From: Yeosuana sp043876835
Lineage (GTDB): Bacteria > Bacteroidota > Bacteroidia > Flavobacteriales > Flavobacteriaceae
Length of the DNA: 64,000 nt
Assembly: GCF_043876835.1 (NCBI RefSeq)
Contig: NZ_JBAWJZ010000003.1
Coordinates: 431,371 to 495,370, forward strand
Direction: 5' to 3'
Made by a program: the position numbers and the translations under genes. How positions within the stretch are numbered: position 1 is the stretch's first letter; every line of letters begins with the position of its first letter. Positions 37,101-45,459 of this stretch are shown here, piece by piece. The notes under the pieces are model-generated. The model was not told the origin of the DNA. It saw only the letters and a program-made list of their open reading frames with translations, and searched no databases.

Positions 37101-37682
37101 GACGCATCTGGAACTCCAGTGAGTTACAATCCAGCCGATTTATTAGCGATAGAAGATTATGGCACTACGGTTCCTACTCAAAGTGGTTCTTTTAACACTT
37201 CTTTTTCTTATAAAAACTTTTCTCTTTCTGCACTTTTTATTTATCAGTTAGGACATAAAATGAGAAATACATTTTTACCAATGTTACCCAATAATTACTC
37301 CAGAGCGGTATTTGGTTATATTACCGATATAAGTGTAGTAAACAAACGTATAGAAGATAGATGGCAACAACCAGGTGATGAGGCTTTTACTGATGTTCCT
37401 CGCGTGGTGTATGAGTATGATCCGGATTTTAATTCTGATTTACAATCTATTTATTCTTATGCAGATATTAATATAATTGACGCTTCAAATGTGCGATTAA
37501 GTAATATATCGCTAGGGTATCAATTGCCTTCTAGCCTTATAAATAGAGTGAAATTACAAGATGTTAGATTTAATCTTAACATAGAGAATGTTTTTACAGT
37601 TGCGAAAAGCAAAGATGCTAAATACCTTTTAGGTGGTTACCAATCTCCAAATTTTGTTTTTGGTGTAAATGTTAATTTCTAA
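34128..37682 (+). CDS. SusC/RagA TonB-dependent transporter with STN signalling domain
   Basis: A 1184-aa outer-membrane importer. After the signal, an STN domain (about 45-110, VSIDEVFIMISNQTDYNFIY) contacts FecR; a carboxypeptidase-like domain follows (about 130-210, VTDENKIPIPGVAVLIKG), then ILVTGYQNISAERATGSF (TonB box/plug) and a barrel ending VNFGVNVNF-like. It is larger than the SusC at 24 kb by the STN module. The neighbouring peptidase and thioredoxin genes point to peptides rather than glycans, as in RagA, but the substrate is not visible from sequence. Confidence 0.93.
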   Translation: MKNNLTNVRFKKRDAMIIMRALVFLCCFSVFSLTPENIMSQNTKITVDADKTVSIDEVFIMISNQTDYNFIYSEDLFQNTSKVHLKKGKVKVSDLLNECITSNNLDFTLTDDNAIIIKQLPKTVLSEQELKVSGIVTDENKIPIPGVAVLIKGTKKGTTTDINGHFLIEVEGNFVTLQFLALGYETQEIKLGDNTLINIVLKESSLDLNEILVTGYQNISAERATGSFSKLKAEELKSQRLNSLDKVLEGRIVGYQNGVIRGTTSMRGLTTPLYVIDGFPIENTRYNPETFRLEENLPNLNLEDIESITVLKDAAASSIYGARAANGVIVITTKKAKVGKTNISFSSTLTVTPFRNYNGNLTDSGDIIGLEREWAAGNPNLAGPGSSSYAASLLSNAAYTSLGMQSLLNYYAGNISESANNNRLDALSAMGYKYYDDIAKYAKRDQYLTQHNFSLGTSSETNSFIASITYKGNKFEDRYSKDESIGINLKNSTEIADWLTLDLGTYVNYNKNDRQTFNALNPGFKYQPYNQLVNDDGTNFTSTAASRYNDFTLQAIQNYGLYNMDITPMDEFKGNIDKTKSFLNRTFVKFNVKFSDALSYNAMFQYEYGVDRSSLLRDKNSYSVRNQVNGLATISNSNTAVYNLPYGDILNERNQFSNAYNFRQQLNFDKTFDSKHDVTALVGMEMRHSKLEYKDNTRYGWDEQTLSFTPVNQADLLKVYGPIFGGYMSQNNFSVDRELLNRYVSFYGNAGYTYDRRYTITGSLRWDRSNLWGTDNKYQNKPTWSTGASWNIDRESFFQTSWIDMLKLRVSYGIGGNIAKDSAPYLTAYYSTNNNVGGTQGSVRSRPNPELSWEKTTTTNLGLNFAFFKNRLSGAFDFYNKKGEDLLSNSNGIPTEGWGYSTYTINNGKMTNKGIELSLDGTIIKTPTFSWEAGFMYAHNKNEVTYVNVEAPVYFLQLDYPSEFPRVGKNFNSIYGYKWAGLSSTGLPQVNDASGTPVSYNPADLLAIEDYGTTVPTQSGSFNTSFSYKNFSLSALFIYQLGHKMRNTFLPMLPNNYSRAVFGYITDISVVNKRIEDRWQQPGDEAFTDVPRVVYEYDPDFNSDLQSIYSYADINIIDASNVRLSNISLGYQLPSSLINRVKLQDVRFNLNIENVFTVAKSKDAKYLLGGYQSPNFVFGVNVNF

Positions 37683-37700
37683 TTTTAAAAAGACTATACG

Positions 37701-39107
37701 ATGAAAAATATATATTACAGTATTCTATGTTCGTTACTATTGAGTTTAACTTTTACCTCATGCGATAGCTACTTAGATGAAGTACCAAAAGGATCAAAAA
37801 TACCAACCACATTAGCCGACTTTGAAGCTTTTATTCGTTATGAATACACAAATCACAAAGTAGATGTTGCTCAGGCATTGAATTTATTAAACGATAGATA
37901 TATTGGCCCTTCAACATTATCATACGATCGATTGACAAATGCCAATTATATGTGGGATGAAACTGCAGACAGAATTCAATTAAACCAAGCAGATGAAACC
38001 ACCTATTATGGACAATATGCAGGCATTTCAACTTTTAATTTAATAATTGAAAATGCATTAACTTCAACCGAAGCAACTGAAGACGAAAAAAGACTAATTT
38101 GGGCAGAAGCAAAAGTATTACGGGCCATGTCTTACTATAATTTGGTTAATTTTTACGCAGATACTTATGAAGCTTCAACAGCAGGAACAAAATTGTCTGT
38201 ACCGTTAATTACAAGTGCAGATATAAATGCTCCAAGTAAGCAAGTTACTATTCAGGAGATGTACGATTTTATTCTTTTAGATCTTAATGAGGCTTTGCCA
38301 TACTTGACTAGTGTGTCACAAACACCATTACATCCAAATTTAGGAACAGCTTATGCTTTTTATTCTCGTGTAAATTTACAGATGAATAATTATGCTGAAG
38401 CATTAAAATATGCAGATTTAGCATTGGCTGAGAATGACCAACTTTATGATTGGACAGCCTATTATGATACCAATAAAACAATTATTGAAACTCCAAATTC
38501 ATATATTACTACGCCATCTCCAATGGGGTTTAATTATGTTGAGAATTATAATTATCGCCATGGAGCCGTTAATTATTTTTCTACAGAAAATAATGTTCCT
38601 GTATACCGTGGACAGCGTTTTGAAACTGGAGATGCCCGTTTCTTGTCACGTTGGAAAATTACAACAGTTGGTGCCGAAACTTATTATAAAAGCACAATGT
38701 CTGGGAATTTTAATTATGGAGGAATTACAACTGTAGAGGCTTACCTAATTAAGGCAGAATGTCTTGCGCGTTCAGGAGAGATAAATGATGCAATGGATGT
38801 TTTGGATGAAGTTCGTAAAAAACGTATCCTGCCAAGTGAATATCAGAAACTAACAACTACAGATAAAACAGTTGCCATCAATGCGATTTTAAAAACTAAA
38901 GAGAATGAGCTTATTCTGACTTTAATTCCTTTTGCTGATGCACGACGTTTAAACGCAGAGGGCGTTTATAAAGTTAGTTTTTCTAAAGTAGATGCTGGAA
39001 CAGCTTATACGTTATCATCAGATTCTCATCTATGGACGATGCCTTTTCCTCAAGGAGCCACAAAAAACCCAGGTAACGGAACAATTACTCAAAACGTAGA
39101 TAAATAA
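37701..39107 (+). CDS. SusD/RagB-family lipoprotein
   Basis: A 468-aa surface lipoprotein paired with the preceding SusC (18 bp gap). Lipobox ends in TSC (Cys21). SusD features include the N-terminal YLDEVPKGSKIPTTLADFEAF, AEAKVLRAMSYYNLVNFYAD and the C-terminal LDEVRKKRI and RRLNAEG segments. Like RagB, it may bind peptides. A strong hairpin follows the stop. Confidence 0.9.
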   Translation: MKNIYYSILCSLLLSLTFTSCDSYLDEVPKGSKIPTTLADFEAFIRYEYTNHKVDVAQALNLLNDRYIGPSTLSYDRLTNANYMWDETADRIQLNQADETTYYGQYAGISTFNLIIENALTSTEATEDEKRLIWAEAKVLRAMSYYNLVNFYADTYEASTAGTKLSVPLITSADINAPSKQVTIQEMYDFILLDLNEALPYLTSVSQTPLHPNLGTAYAFYSRVNLQMNNYAEALKYADLALAENDQLYDWTAYYDTNKTIIETPNSYITTPSPMGFNYVENYNYRHGAVNYFSTENNVPVYRGQRFETGDARFLSRWKITTVGAETYYKSTMSGNFNYGGITTVEAYLIKAECLARSGEINDAMDVLDEVRKKRILPSEYQKLTTTDKTVAINAILKTKENELILTLIPFADARRLNAEGVYKVSFSKVDAGTAYTLSSDSHLWTMPFPQGATKNPGNGTITQNVDK

Positions 39108-39112
39108 CATAA

Positions 39113-39147
39113 AAACCAAGGCTTTCATATTACTGAAGCCTTGGTTT
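39113..39147 (+). terminator. Hairpin between susD-like and TlpA-like genes
   Basis: AAACCAAGGCTT (39113-39124) pairs perfectly with AAGCCTTGGTTT (39136-39147), followed by TTTAAAAAATT. It can end most SusCD transcripts and leave lower read-through into the TlpA-like gene 15 bp further on. Confidence 0.7.
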
Positions 39148-39161
39148 AAAAAATTAATTAA

Positions 39162-40325
39162 ATGAAAAAGATTATTTTAAAAATAAGCATATTAGCTTTT
39201 GTAATGTTTGGTGTGTTAACATCATGCAAAGACAACCCAAAAATGAAGGATGCACTAAGCTATACAATAGATGGTAATATAGATAGTTTGCCAAAAGGGA
39301 TGGTATATTTGATAAAAATAGATGAAGACCAGAAAATTGTTGATTCATCTATAGTAAATCAAGGTAAATTCCAGTTTCAAGGGCAAGTAAATGAACCTTT
39401 ACTATACAGAATTAAAGAAAAAGATAAACAATATGGGGCCACATTTATACTTGATAATGAAATTATAACAATTAAAGGGAAAAGGGACTCTCTATATTTA
39501 GCCGAAGTTAAAGGTGCAACTCAAGATTCTATTTATAAATCATTTTATAAAAACGATTTTACTAAAATTCAAAAAGTAGCTTTTCCAATATATCAATTAT
39601 CAGATTCATTGCATAAAATAGATGCTTTAGATTTGAGCATTGAAAAGGGTAAACTTTCAAAAGAACATCAAGCCATTCTGGACGAAAAATGGAAAAATTT
39701 GGACACGCTATCTATTAAGCTGACTTCAGAATATATTTCTAAAAATGCAGATGCATTAGGTGCAGTTTTGGTTTTAAATGAGAGATTTATTACATATCCT
39801 AACCCAGAAACTGCCAAAAAGTTATATAAGATATTGACACCAGAAATGAAACAATCCTTTTATGGAAAAAAGGTAAAAGCATCATTAGATCTTTTTGAAA
39901 GAACAGCTGTTGGATCTGTTGCACCAGAGTTTTCACAAACAGATACAAATGGAGATATCGTAAATCTTTCTGACTATAAAGGAAAGTACGTTTTAATCGA
40001 TTTTTGGGCAAGTTGGTGTGGTCCATGTAGAAAGGAAAACCCTAATGTGGTTTTAGCTTATAATAAATACCATGAAAAAGGATTTAATGTGTTAGGTATT
40101 TCTTTAGATGATAAAAAAGACAGATGGTTAAAAGCTATTGAAAATGATGGTTTAATCTGGTCTCATGTTTCAGATTTAAAAGGTTGGGGAAATGAAGTAG
40201 CAACCATGTACGGTGTTAAAGCCGTACCCACTAATTATTTAATTGGCCCCGACGGTAAAATAGTAGCTAAAGACCTTAGAGAAGAAAATTTACAAACAAA
40301 ATTATCCGAAATATTTAAAGATTAG
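39162..40325 (+). CDS. TlpA-family thioredoxin-like lipoprotein with DUF4369
   Basis: A 387-aa exported thiol-disulfide protein. Lipobox VLTSC (Cys22), DUF4369 domain (about 30-125, YTIDGNIDSLPKGMVYL), helical linker, then an AhpC/TSA-thioredoxin domain (about 250-387) with the active site WASWCGPC (Cys286, Cys289) and KAVPTNYL (cis-Pro loop). It probably reduces disulfides in the periplasm, taking electrons from the DsbD-like protein two genes on. Confidence 0.9.
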   Translation: MKKIILKISILAFVMFGVLTSCKDNPKMKDALSYTIDGNIDSLPKGMVYLIKIDEDQKIVDSSIVNQGKFQFQGQVNEPLLYRIKEKDKQYGATFILDNEIITIKGKRDSLYLAEVKGATQDSIYKSFYKNDFTKIQKVAFPIYQLSDSLHKIDALDLSIEKGKLSKEHQAILDEKWKNLDTLSIKLTSEYISKNADALGAVLVLNERFITYPNPETAKKLYKILTPEMKQSFYGKKVKASLDLFERTAVGSVAPEFSQTDTNGDIVNLSDYKGKYVLIDFWASWCGPCRKENPNVVLAYNKYHEKGFNVLGISLDDKKDRWLKAIENDGLIWSHVSDLKGWGNEVATMYGVKAVPTNYLIGPDGKIVAKDLREENLQTKLSEIFKD

Positions 40326-40490
40326 TTAGTTCTTTTTTAGGTAATATTTTATGGTATTAATGGTTATTGACGTTTTAATAACCGTTTCAAAAATCATCAG
40401 TAATAAAAGTATTAATCTGTAACATTTCAATATTTTTTTGCTTTAAAAAGCCTATTTGAATTAGTCACTCAATTTTGAGCAAAAACAGAG

Positions 40491-40524
40491 AAAAGAGGAT
40501 TGTTCAAAAGCAGTCCTCTTTTAT
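40491..40524 (+). terminator. Rho-independent terminator
   Basis: AAAAGAGGA (40491-40499) pairs with TCCTCTTTT (40514-40522) around a loop, then T-rich sequence. It closes the ECF-SusCD-TlpA unit before the M16 peptidase gene. Confidence 0.65.
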
Positions 40525-40529
40525 TAAAG

Positions 40530-40557
40530 CTATCTAATATAACTATATATTAGATAG
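40530..40557. promoter_or_regulatory. 12-bp perfect inverted repeat upstream of the M16 peptidase gene
   Basis: CTATCTAATATA (40530-40541) and TATATTAGATAG (40546-40557) are separated by 4 bp, ending 49 bp before the ATG. Without a T-run and so near the start, it is a candidate operator rather than a terminator. Confidence 0.5.
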
Positions 40558-40606
40558 ATAAGGATTTATTCTTAAGAAGATAAGCATCAATTAATATATA
40601 ATTTTC

Positions 40607-43417
40607 ATGAAACGCACTTTATTTTTTCTTTTTACTCTATCAGTGGCTTTTACGTTCAAATCAGTAGGCCAGTCATTAAATTATGGAACTCCATTACCTG
40701 TAGATCAAACCATAAAAAAAGGTGTTTTGGCAAATGGCATGACGTATTACATTAAAAGCACCGATGTTGTAAAAGGTGCTGCTAGCTATTACATCATACA
40801 AAACGTAGGTTCTATTTTAGAGAATGAGGATCAACGTGGTCTGGCACATTTTTTAGAGCACATGGCCTTTAACGGAACAGAAAATTTTCCAGGTAAAGGC
40901 ATCTTAAATACACTTCAAAAGCATGGAGCTGTATTTGGTAAGGACATTAACGCATATACGTCTTTTGATGAGACGGTTTACAATTTAGACAATATACCAA
41001 CAAAAAATGGTTTGATAGATACCTGTTTGACCGTATTGAAAGATTGGTCCAATTATTTGTTGTTGACCGATGAAGAAATCGATGCAGAGCGAGGTGTTAT
41101 AAAAGAAGAATGGCGCACAGGTCAAAGTGGTAGAAGACGTTTGTTTGAAAAGGCTATGCCAATTACGTTTAACCATTCAAAATATGCCGATAGAATGCCA
41201 ATAGGATTGATGTCTGTGGTTGAAGGGTTTGATTATAAAGCGTTACGTGATTTTTATCACGATTGGTATCGTACAGATTTACAAGCTATTGCTGTTATAG
41301 GTGATGTAAATGTGGATGATATAGAGCAAAAAATTAAAGAGAAATTTTCTAATATTCCAGCGGTAGAAAACCCAAAAGAGCGTATTGTAGTAGATGTGCC
41401 AGACAATAAAGACATGGCCTATGTTTTTGGTATAGATCCAGAAGTGTCAACAGCATCTATTAGTTTAGGGATTCGTCATAAAAAATCACTAAAACCGGAA
41501 ACTGTTGCCGATTTAAAACGATCGTTACTAGAGTCAATGGCAATAGGCATGTTGTCTGCAAGAGTTTCAGAAAAATCACAAAATCCAGATGCTGCTTTTT
41601 TAGGGGCTCAAATTGGTTATTGGGGATTTACCAGAACCTCCAATGCTTTTAGTATCGGTATCTATCCTAAATTAAATAAACAAGCTGAGGCTTTTAAAGA
41701 GGTGTTGACCGAAGTGGAAAGAGCCGTGAAATTTGGATTTACACAATCAGAGATAGATAGATCTATTGCTAAGTCTAAAAGTTCTTATGAAAATCAAATT
41801 GCCAAGAAAGATGATTTGAATCATGGACAAATTGAGGAATCCATTCAAAATAATTTTTTATCGAATAACACTGTAACTGATGTCGAGGAAGAGTATGAAA
41901 TAGCAAAGCAAATTTTTAATGCAATTACCCCGCAAGAACTCCATGAAACGATAAAGAGATTATATTCTCAAGAAAACAGATATTTAAATGTAACAGGTGT
42001 TGAAGGTCAAGATAATTTAACAGAAGACCAAGCCAAACAAATTATTTCAAAAATAGAAAGCGATGCTACAATAGCCCCTTATACCGAGGCTTTAGATGGA
42101 AAAACATTAGTATCCGATTTAAATATTAAAGCAGGCACAATATCAAAAACAATTCCTAATAAAGAAACTGTGTCAACCATATTTGTCTTGGGTAACGGTA
42201 TAAACGTACATTATAAGTATGTTGATAAAGAAAAGGACAAGGTCTCTTTGAGTGCTGTTAGCTATGGAGGAACCTCGCTTTTAAGTGATGATGAGTTACC
42301 TTCTGCAAATTTGTTAGGCGATTTAATTCAAATGTCCGGATTAGGTGATTTCAATGCGACCGATTTACAAAAAATATTAGCAGGAAAAACTGCTAATGTC
42401 AGGATTAGCCTTGGAGATATAAACGAATCACTTTCGGGCTCTTCAAATACAAAGGATGTAGAAACCATGTTGCAAATGGTGCATGTCTATTTCGTAAAAC
42501 CCCGTTTCGACGAACAAGCCTTTCAAGTTTTAGAGAGCAATATAGATAATTATATTGTTAGAAGAAGTAAGGATATTGGTGAGAAAATGAAAGATAGTTT
42601 AACCGTTACTTTATACGGTAAAAACAATCCCAGAAAGCGAATTTTTAACCAAGACTATGCCGATGCCATTTCGTTTGATAAAATTAAAACGATTTACAAC
42701 CAGCGTTTTGCCGATGCTTCAGATTTTGAGTTTTTCATTGTAGGTGATGTGAAAGCAGAGCAATTAAAACCACTTTTGGAAAAATACATGGCCAGTATTC
42801 CTACTAAAAACACAAAAGAAACCTATAAAAACAATAGTGCTGAATGGGATTCTAACACAATAGATAAGGATATCTATTTAACCATGGAAGATCCAAAAGC
42901 GTCTGTAAATATTGCTTATCAGAAAGAAATGCCATATTCAATAAAAAACAGCATTTATACCAGTGCTTTGGGAGATATTTTACAATTACGAGTAACAGAA
43001 ACAGTAAGAGAAGCAGAAGGAGGTGCCTATAGCCCACAAGCTGGTGCCTACTTTATTAGAGAACCAAAATCTCAAATTTATGTAGCATTTCGTTTTGATT
43101 GTAATCCGGATATGGCTGATAAACTAGTGGATATTGTTAATGAAGAACTACAAAAAATAGCTAATGGAACTATTAATGATGACGATTTAAATAAAACAAG
43201 AACAAACTTTATAAAAGAGCGTGAACAAGACAAAGATAAAAATGGTTATGATATGCAATGGCTTACAACATACTACAGATTTAACGAAAACATTAACGAT
43301 CCTAAAAACTTCGATGATATTGTAAATGAAATGACAAAGAAAGATATCCAAGAAATGGCCAAGCAAGTGCTTGATGGCGGAAAATCTTACGAGGTTGTTT
43401 TTAAGCCGAAACAATAA
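40607..43417 (+). CDS. M16-family zinc metallopeptidase (insulinase/PqqL type)
   Basis: A 936-aa exported two-half M16 peptidase. Signal peptide 1-21 (ends SVGQ). The inverted zinc motif HFLEH is at residues 81-85 with the third ligand Glu in the downstream EWRTGQ/DEEIDAERGV region. The second half (about 520-936) is the inactive partner that closes the chamber. PqqL-like members degrade imported peptides or proteins in the periplasm, which fits a SusCD/TlpA neighbour. The gene is 18 bp upstream of the DsbD-like gene. Confidence 0.93.
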   Translation: MKRTLFFLFTLSVAFTFKSVGQSLNYGTPLPVDQTIKKGVLANGMTYYIKSTDVVKGAASYYIIQNVGSILENEDQRGLAHFLEHMAFNGTENFPGKGILNTLQKHGAVFGKDINAYTSFDETVYNLDNIPTKNGLIDTCLTVLKDWSNYLLLTDEEIDAERGVIKEEWRTGQSGRRRLFEKAMPITFNHSKYADRMPIGLMSVVEGFDYKALRDFYHDWYRTDLQAIAVIGDVNVDDIEQKIKEKFSNIPAVENPKERIVVDVPDNKDMAYVFGIDPEVSTASISLGIRHKKSLKPETVADLKRSLLESMAIGMLSARVSEKSQNPDAAFLGAQIGYWGFTRTSNAFSIGIYPKLNKQAEAFKEVLTEVERAVKFGFTQSEIDRSIAKSKSSYENQIAKKDDLNHGQIEESIQNNFLSNNTVTDVEEEYEIAKQIFNAITPQELHETIKRLYSQENRYLNVTGVEGQDNLTEDQAKQIISKIESDATIAPYTEALDGKTLVSDLNIKAGTISKTIPNKETVSTIFVLGNGINVHYKYVDKEKDKVSLSAVSYGGTSLLSDDELPSANLLGDLIQMSGLGDFNATDLQKILAGKTANVRISLGDINESLSGSSNTKDVETMLQMVHVYFVKPRFDEQAFQVLESNIDNYIVRRSKDIGEKMKDSLTVTLYGKNNPRKRIFNQDYADAISFDKIKTIYNQRFADASDFEFFIVGDVKAEQLKPLLEKYMASIPTKNTKETYKNNSAEWDSNTIDKDIYLTMEDPKASVNIAYQKEMPYSIKNSIYTSALGDILQLRVTETVREAEGGAYSPQAGAYFIREPKSQIYVAFRFDCNPDMADKLVDIVNEELQKIANGTINDDDLNKTRTNFIKEREQDKDKNGYDMQWLTTYYRFNENINDPKNFDDIVNEMTKKDIQEMAKQVLDGGKSYEVVFKPKQ

Positions 43418-43435
43418 TTAAAACATTATAAATAA

Positions 43436-45400
43436 ATGAAAAATTTAATTTTAGCATTTGCTTTTCTTGCTTTAACTTTTGCACAAGCTCAAATTTATAA
43501 TCCCGTAAAATGGAGTACATCTGTAGAAAAGTCGTCAGATACAGAATATGTACTTATATCAATGGCAACAATAGAATCTGGTTGGCACCTGTATTCGCAA
43601 AACGTTCCAGAAGACGGCCCTATTGCTACAACATTTACGTATGATGATAGCGAGGGAAATTTTAAAATAGTTGGAAACACCTTAGAAGAGGAAGGTCACA
43701 CTGTTGATGACCCCGTTTTCGGGATGAAGATCAAGTTCTTTGAAAAATCAGCGACTTTCAAACAAAAAATAACCGTTCAAAAAGATGTTAGTTCTATTAA
43801 TGCCTTTGTAGAATTTATGGCATGTAATGACACCAATTGTACGCCACCAAAAGAGGCTGTGTTAGTATTTAATTTATCCAATAAAGCTGTTGCTGCAAAC
43901 ACAACAAAAAATGTTATAGAAGCGGTTAATGGAGATTCTGTTGAAACAAATGGTGATACAGAATCCCAAAAAGGGCTTTGGTCTATATTTTTTATAGCCT
44001 TTTTATCAGGATTTGCCGCTCTGTTAACGCCTTGTGTGTTCCCCATGATCCCTATGACGGTGAGTTTCTTCACCAAACAGAGCAAGACCAAGGCCGCAGG
44101 TATCAGGAATGCCATTATCTATGGACTTTCAATCATAGTTATTTATGTACTGTTGGGTATTCTTGTAAGCTTGGTTTTTGGCGCAGATGCCTTAAATGCT
44201 TTATCAACCAATATATGGTTTAACATTGCTTTCTTTATATTGTTACTAATCTTTGCCGCCTCATTTTTAGGGGCTTTTGAGATCATGTTACCAAATAAAT
44301 GGGCCAACAAAGTAGATTCGCAGGCAGATAGAGGTGGTTTGATAGGGATCTTTTTTATGGCATTGGCATTGGCCATTGTGTCGTTTTCTTGTACGGGACC
44401 CATAGTCGGTACTTTATTGGTGCAGGCAGCAGCTGGGGGAAGCCAGATTGGGCCCATAGTCGGTATGTTGGGCTTTTCCTTGGCCATTGCATTACCATTT
44501 GCATTGTTTGCGGCCTTTCCGGGATGGTTAAATTCATTGCCAAAATCTGGCGGATGGTTGAACACGGTAAAAGTGGTCTTGGGCTTTTTGGAATTGGCAC
44601 TGGCCTTTAAGTTCCTGTCGAATGCCGATCTGGTCTTACAGGCACAAGTATTGGAACGTGAAGTATTTATAGCAATCTGGATAGCTATTTTTGGAGCTTT
44701 GGCATTCTATTTGTTTGGAAAAATACAGTTACCACACGATTCGCCTGTAACTCATATTTCAGTAGGAAGATTAGGTTTAGGCTTATTAGTATTATCATTC
44801 ACCATTTATATGGTTCCCGGTCTTTGGGGAGCGCCTTTAAATTTAATAAGTGCCTTTCCACCACCACAACATTATAGCGAGTCACCCTACGGTGTTGGTT
44901 ATACCAAGTCAGGTTCGGGTTCGGCTAGTCACACAGAAATACCAGAAGGAGCACACTTAATGGCACCCCACGACATTTTAGCCTTTAACGATTATGATAA
45001 AGGGTTGGCCTATGCCAAAAAAGTAGGTAAACCCGTGATGATAGATTTTACGGGGCATGCTTGTGTAAATTGCCGAAAAATGGAAAACAACGTTTGGATC
45101 AAACCACACATTTTGGATATCCTTAAAAACGGTGTGGTGCTTATTTCCCTGTATGTTGATGACAAAAGGCCTTTAGCAGAAAGTGATGTGGTTGATTCTA
45201 AACTAAATCCAGGCAAAAAGCTTAAATATGTCGGCCAGAAATGGAGCGAACTGCAGACCATTAGATATAAAGCAAACACCCAGCCCATGTATGTGCTCAT
45301 GGGACATGATGAGGAGAACCTCATAGAGCCCGTAGCCTATACCTCAGATGTTGAAGCTTACCTTAACTGGTTAAAAAAGGGGGTTTCTAATTTTAAATAA
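43436..45400 (+). CDS. DsbD-like thiol:disulfide interchange protein
   Basis: A 654-aa inner-membrane electron carrier. Signal 1-18; N-terminal DsbC-binding-like domain (about 20-150) with a Cys pair at 130 and 135 (ACNDTNC); an eight-helix CcdA-like domain (about 180-470) with LLTPCVFPM (Cys200) and FSCTGPIVG; C-terminal thioredoxin domain with GHACVNCRKME. It would pass electrons from cytoplasmic thioredoxin to the TlpA-like lipoprotein. From about 44030 on, the gene is clearly more G/C-rich than its first third, as if it were a mosaic. Confidence 0.92.
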   Translation: MKNLILAFAFLALTFAQAQIYNPVKWSTSVEKSSDTEYVLISMATIESGWHLYSQNVPEDGPIATTFTYDDSEGNFKIVGNTLEEEGHTVDDPVFGMKIKFFEKSATFKQKITVQKDVSSINAFVEFMACNDTNCTPPKEAVLVFNLSNKAVAANTTKNVIEAVNGDSVETNGDTESQKGLWSIFFIAFLSGFAALLTPCVFPMIPMTVSFFTKQSKTKAAGIRNAIIYGLSIIVIYVLLGILVSLVFGADALNALSTNIWFNIAFFILLLIFAASFLGAFEIMLPNKWANKVDSQADRGGLIGIFFMALALAIVSFSCTGPIVGTLLVQAAAGGSQIGPIVGMLGFSLAIALPFALFAAFPGWLNSLPKSGGWLNTVKVVLGFLELALAFKFLSNADLVLQAQVLEREVFIAIWIAIFGALAFYLFGKIQLPHDSPVTHISVGRLGLGLLVLSFTIYMVPGLWGAPLNLISAFPPPQHYSESPYGVGYTKSGSGSASHTEIPEGAHLMAPHDILAFNDYDKGLAYAKKVGKPVMIDFTGHACVNCRKMENNVWIKPHILDILKNGVVLISLYVDDKRPLAESDVVDSKLNPGKKLKYVGQKWSELQTIRYKANTQPMYVLMGHDEENLIEPVAYTSDVEAYLNWLKKGVSNFK

Positions 45401-45424
45401 GGTAATTTCCATTTTACCTTTTTT
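45399..45424 (+). terminator. Terminator after the DsbD-like gene
   Basis: AAGGTAA (45399-45405) pairs with TTACCTT (45414-45420), followed by four more Ts. Confidence 0.6.
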
Positions 45425-45459
45425 AGTACAAATCATTTTGATTTATAAAATATTGACCT

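Noticed and set aside
44143..44610. Long overlapping frames in three other frames of the DsbD-like gene
   Set aside because: They are shadows caused by the higher GC content of this stretch; the DsbD frame has clear domains.
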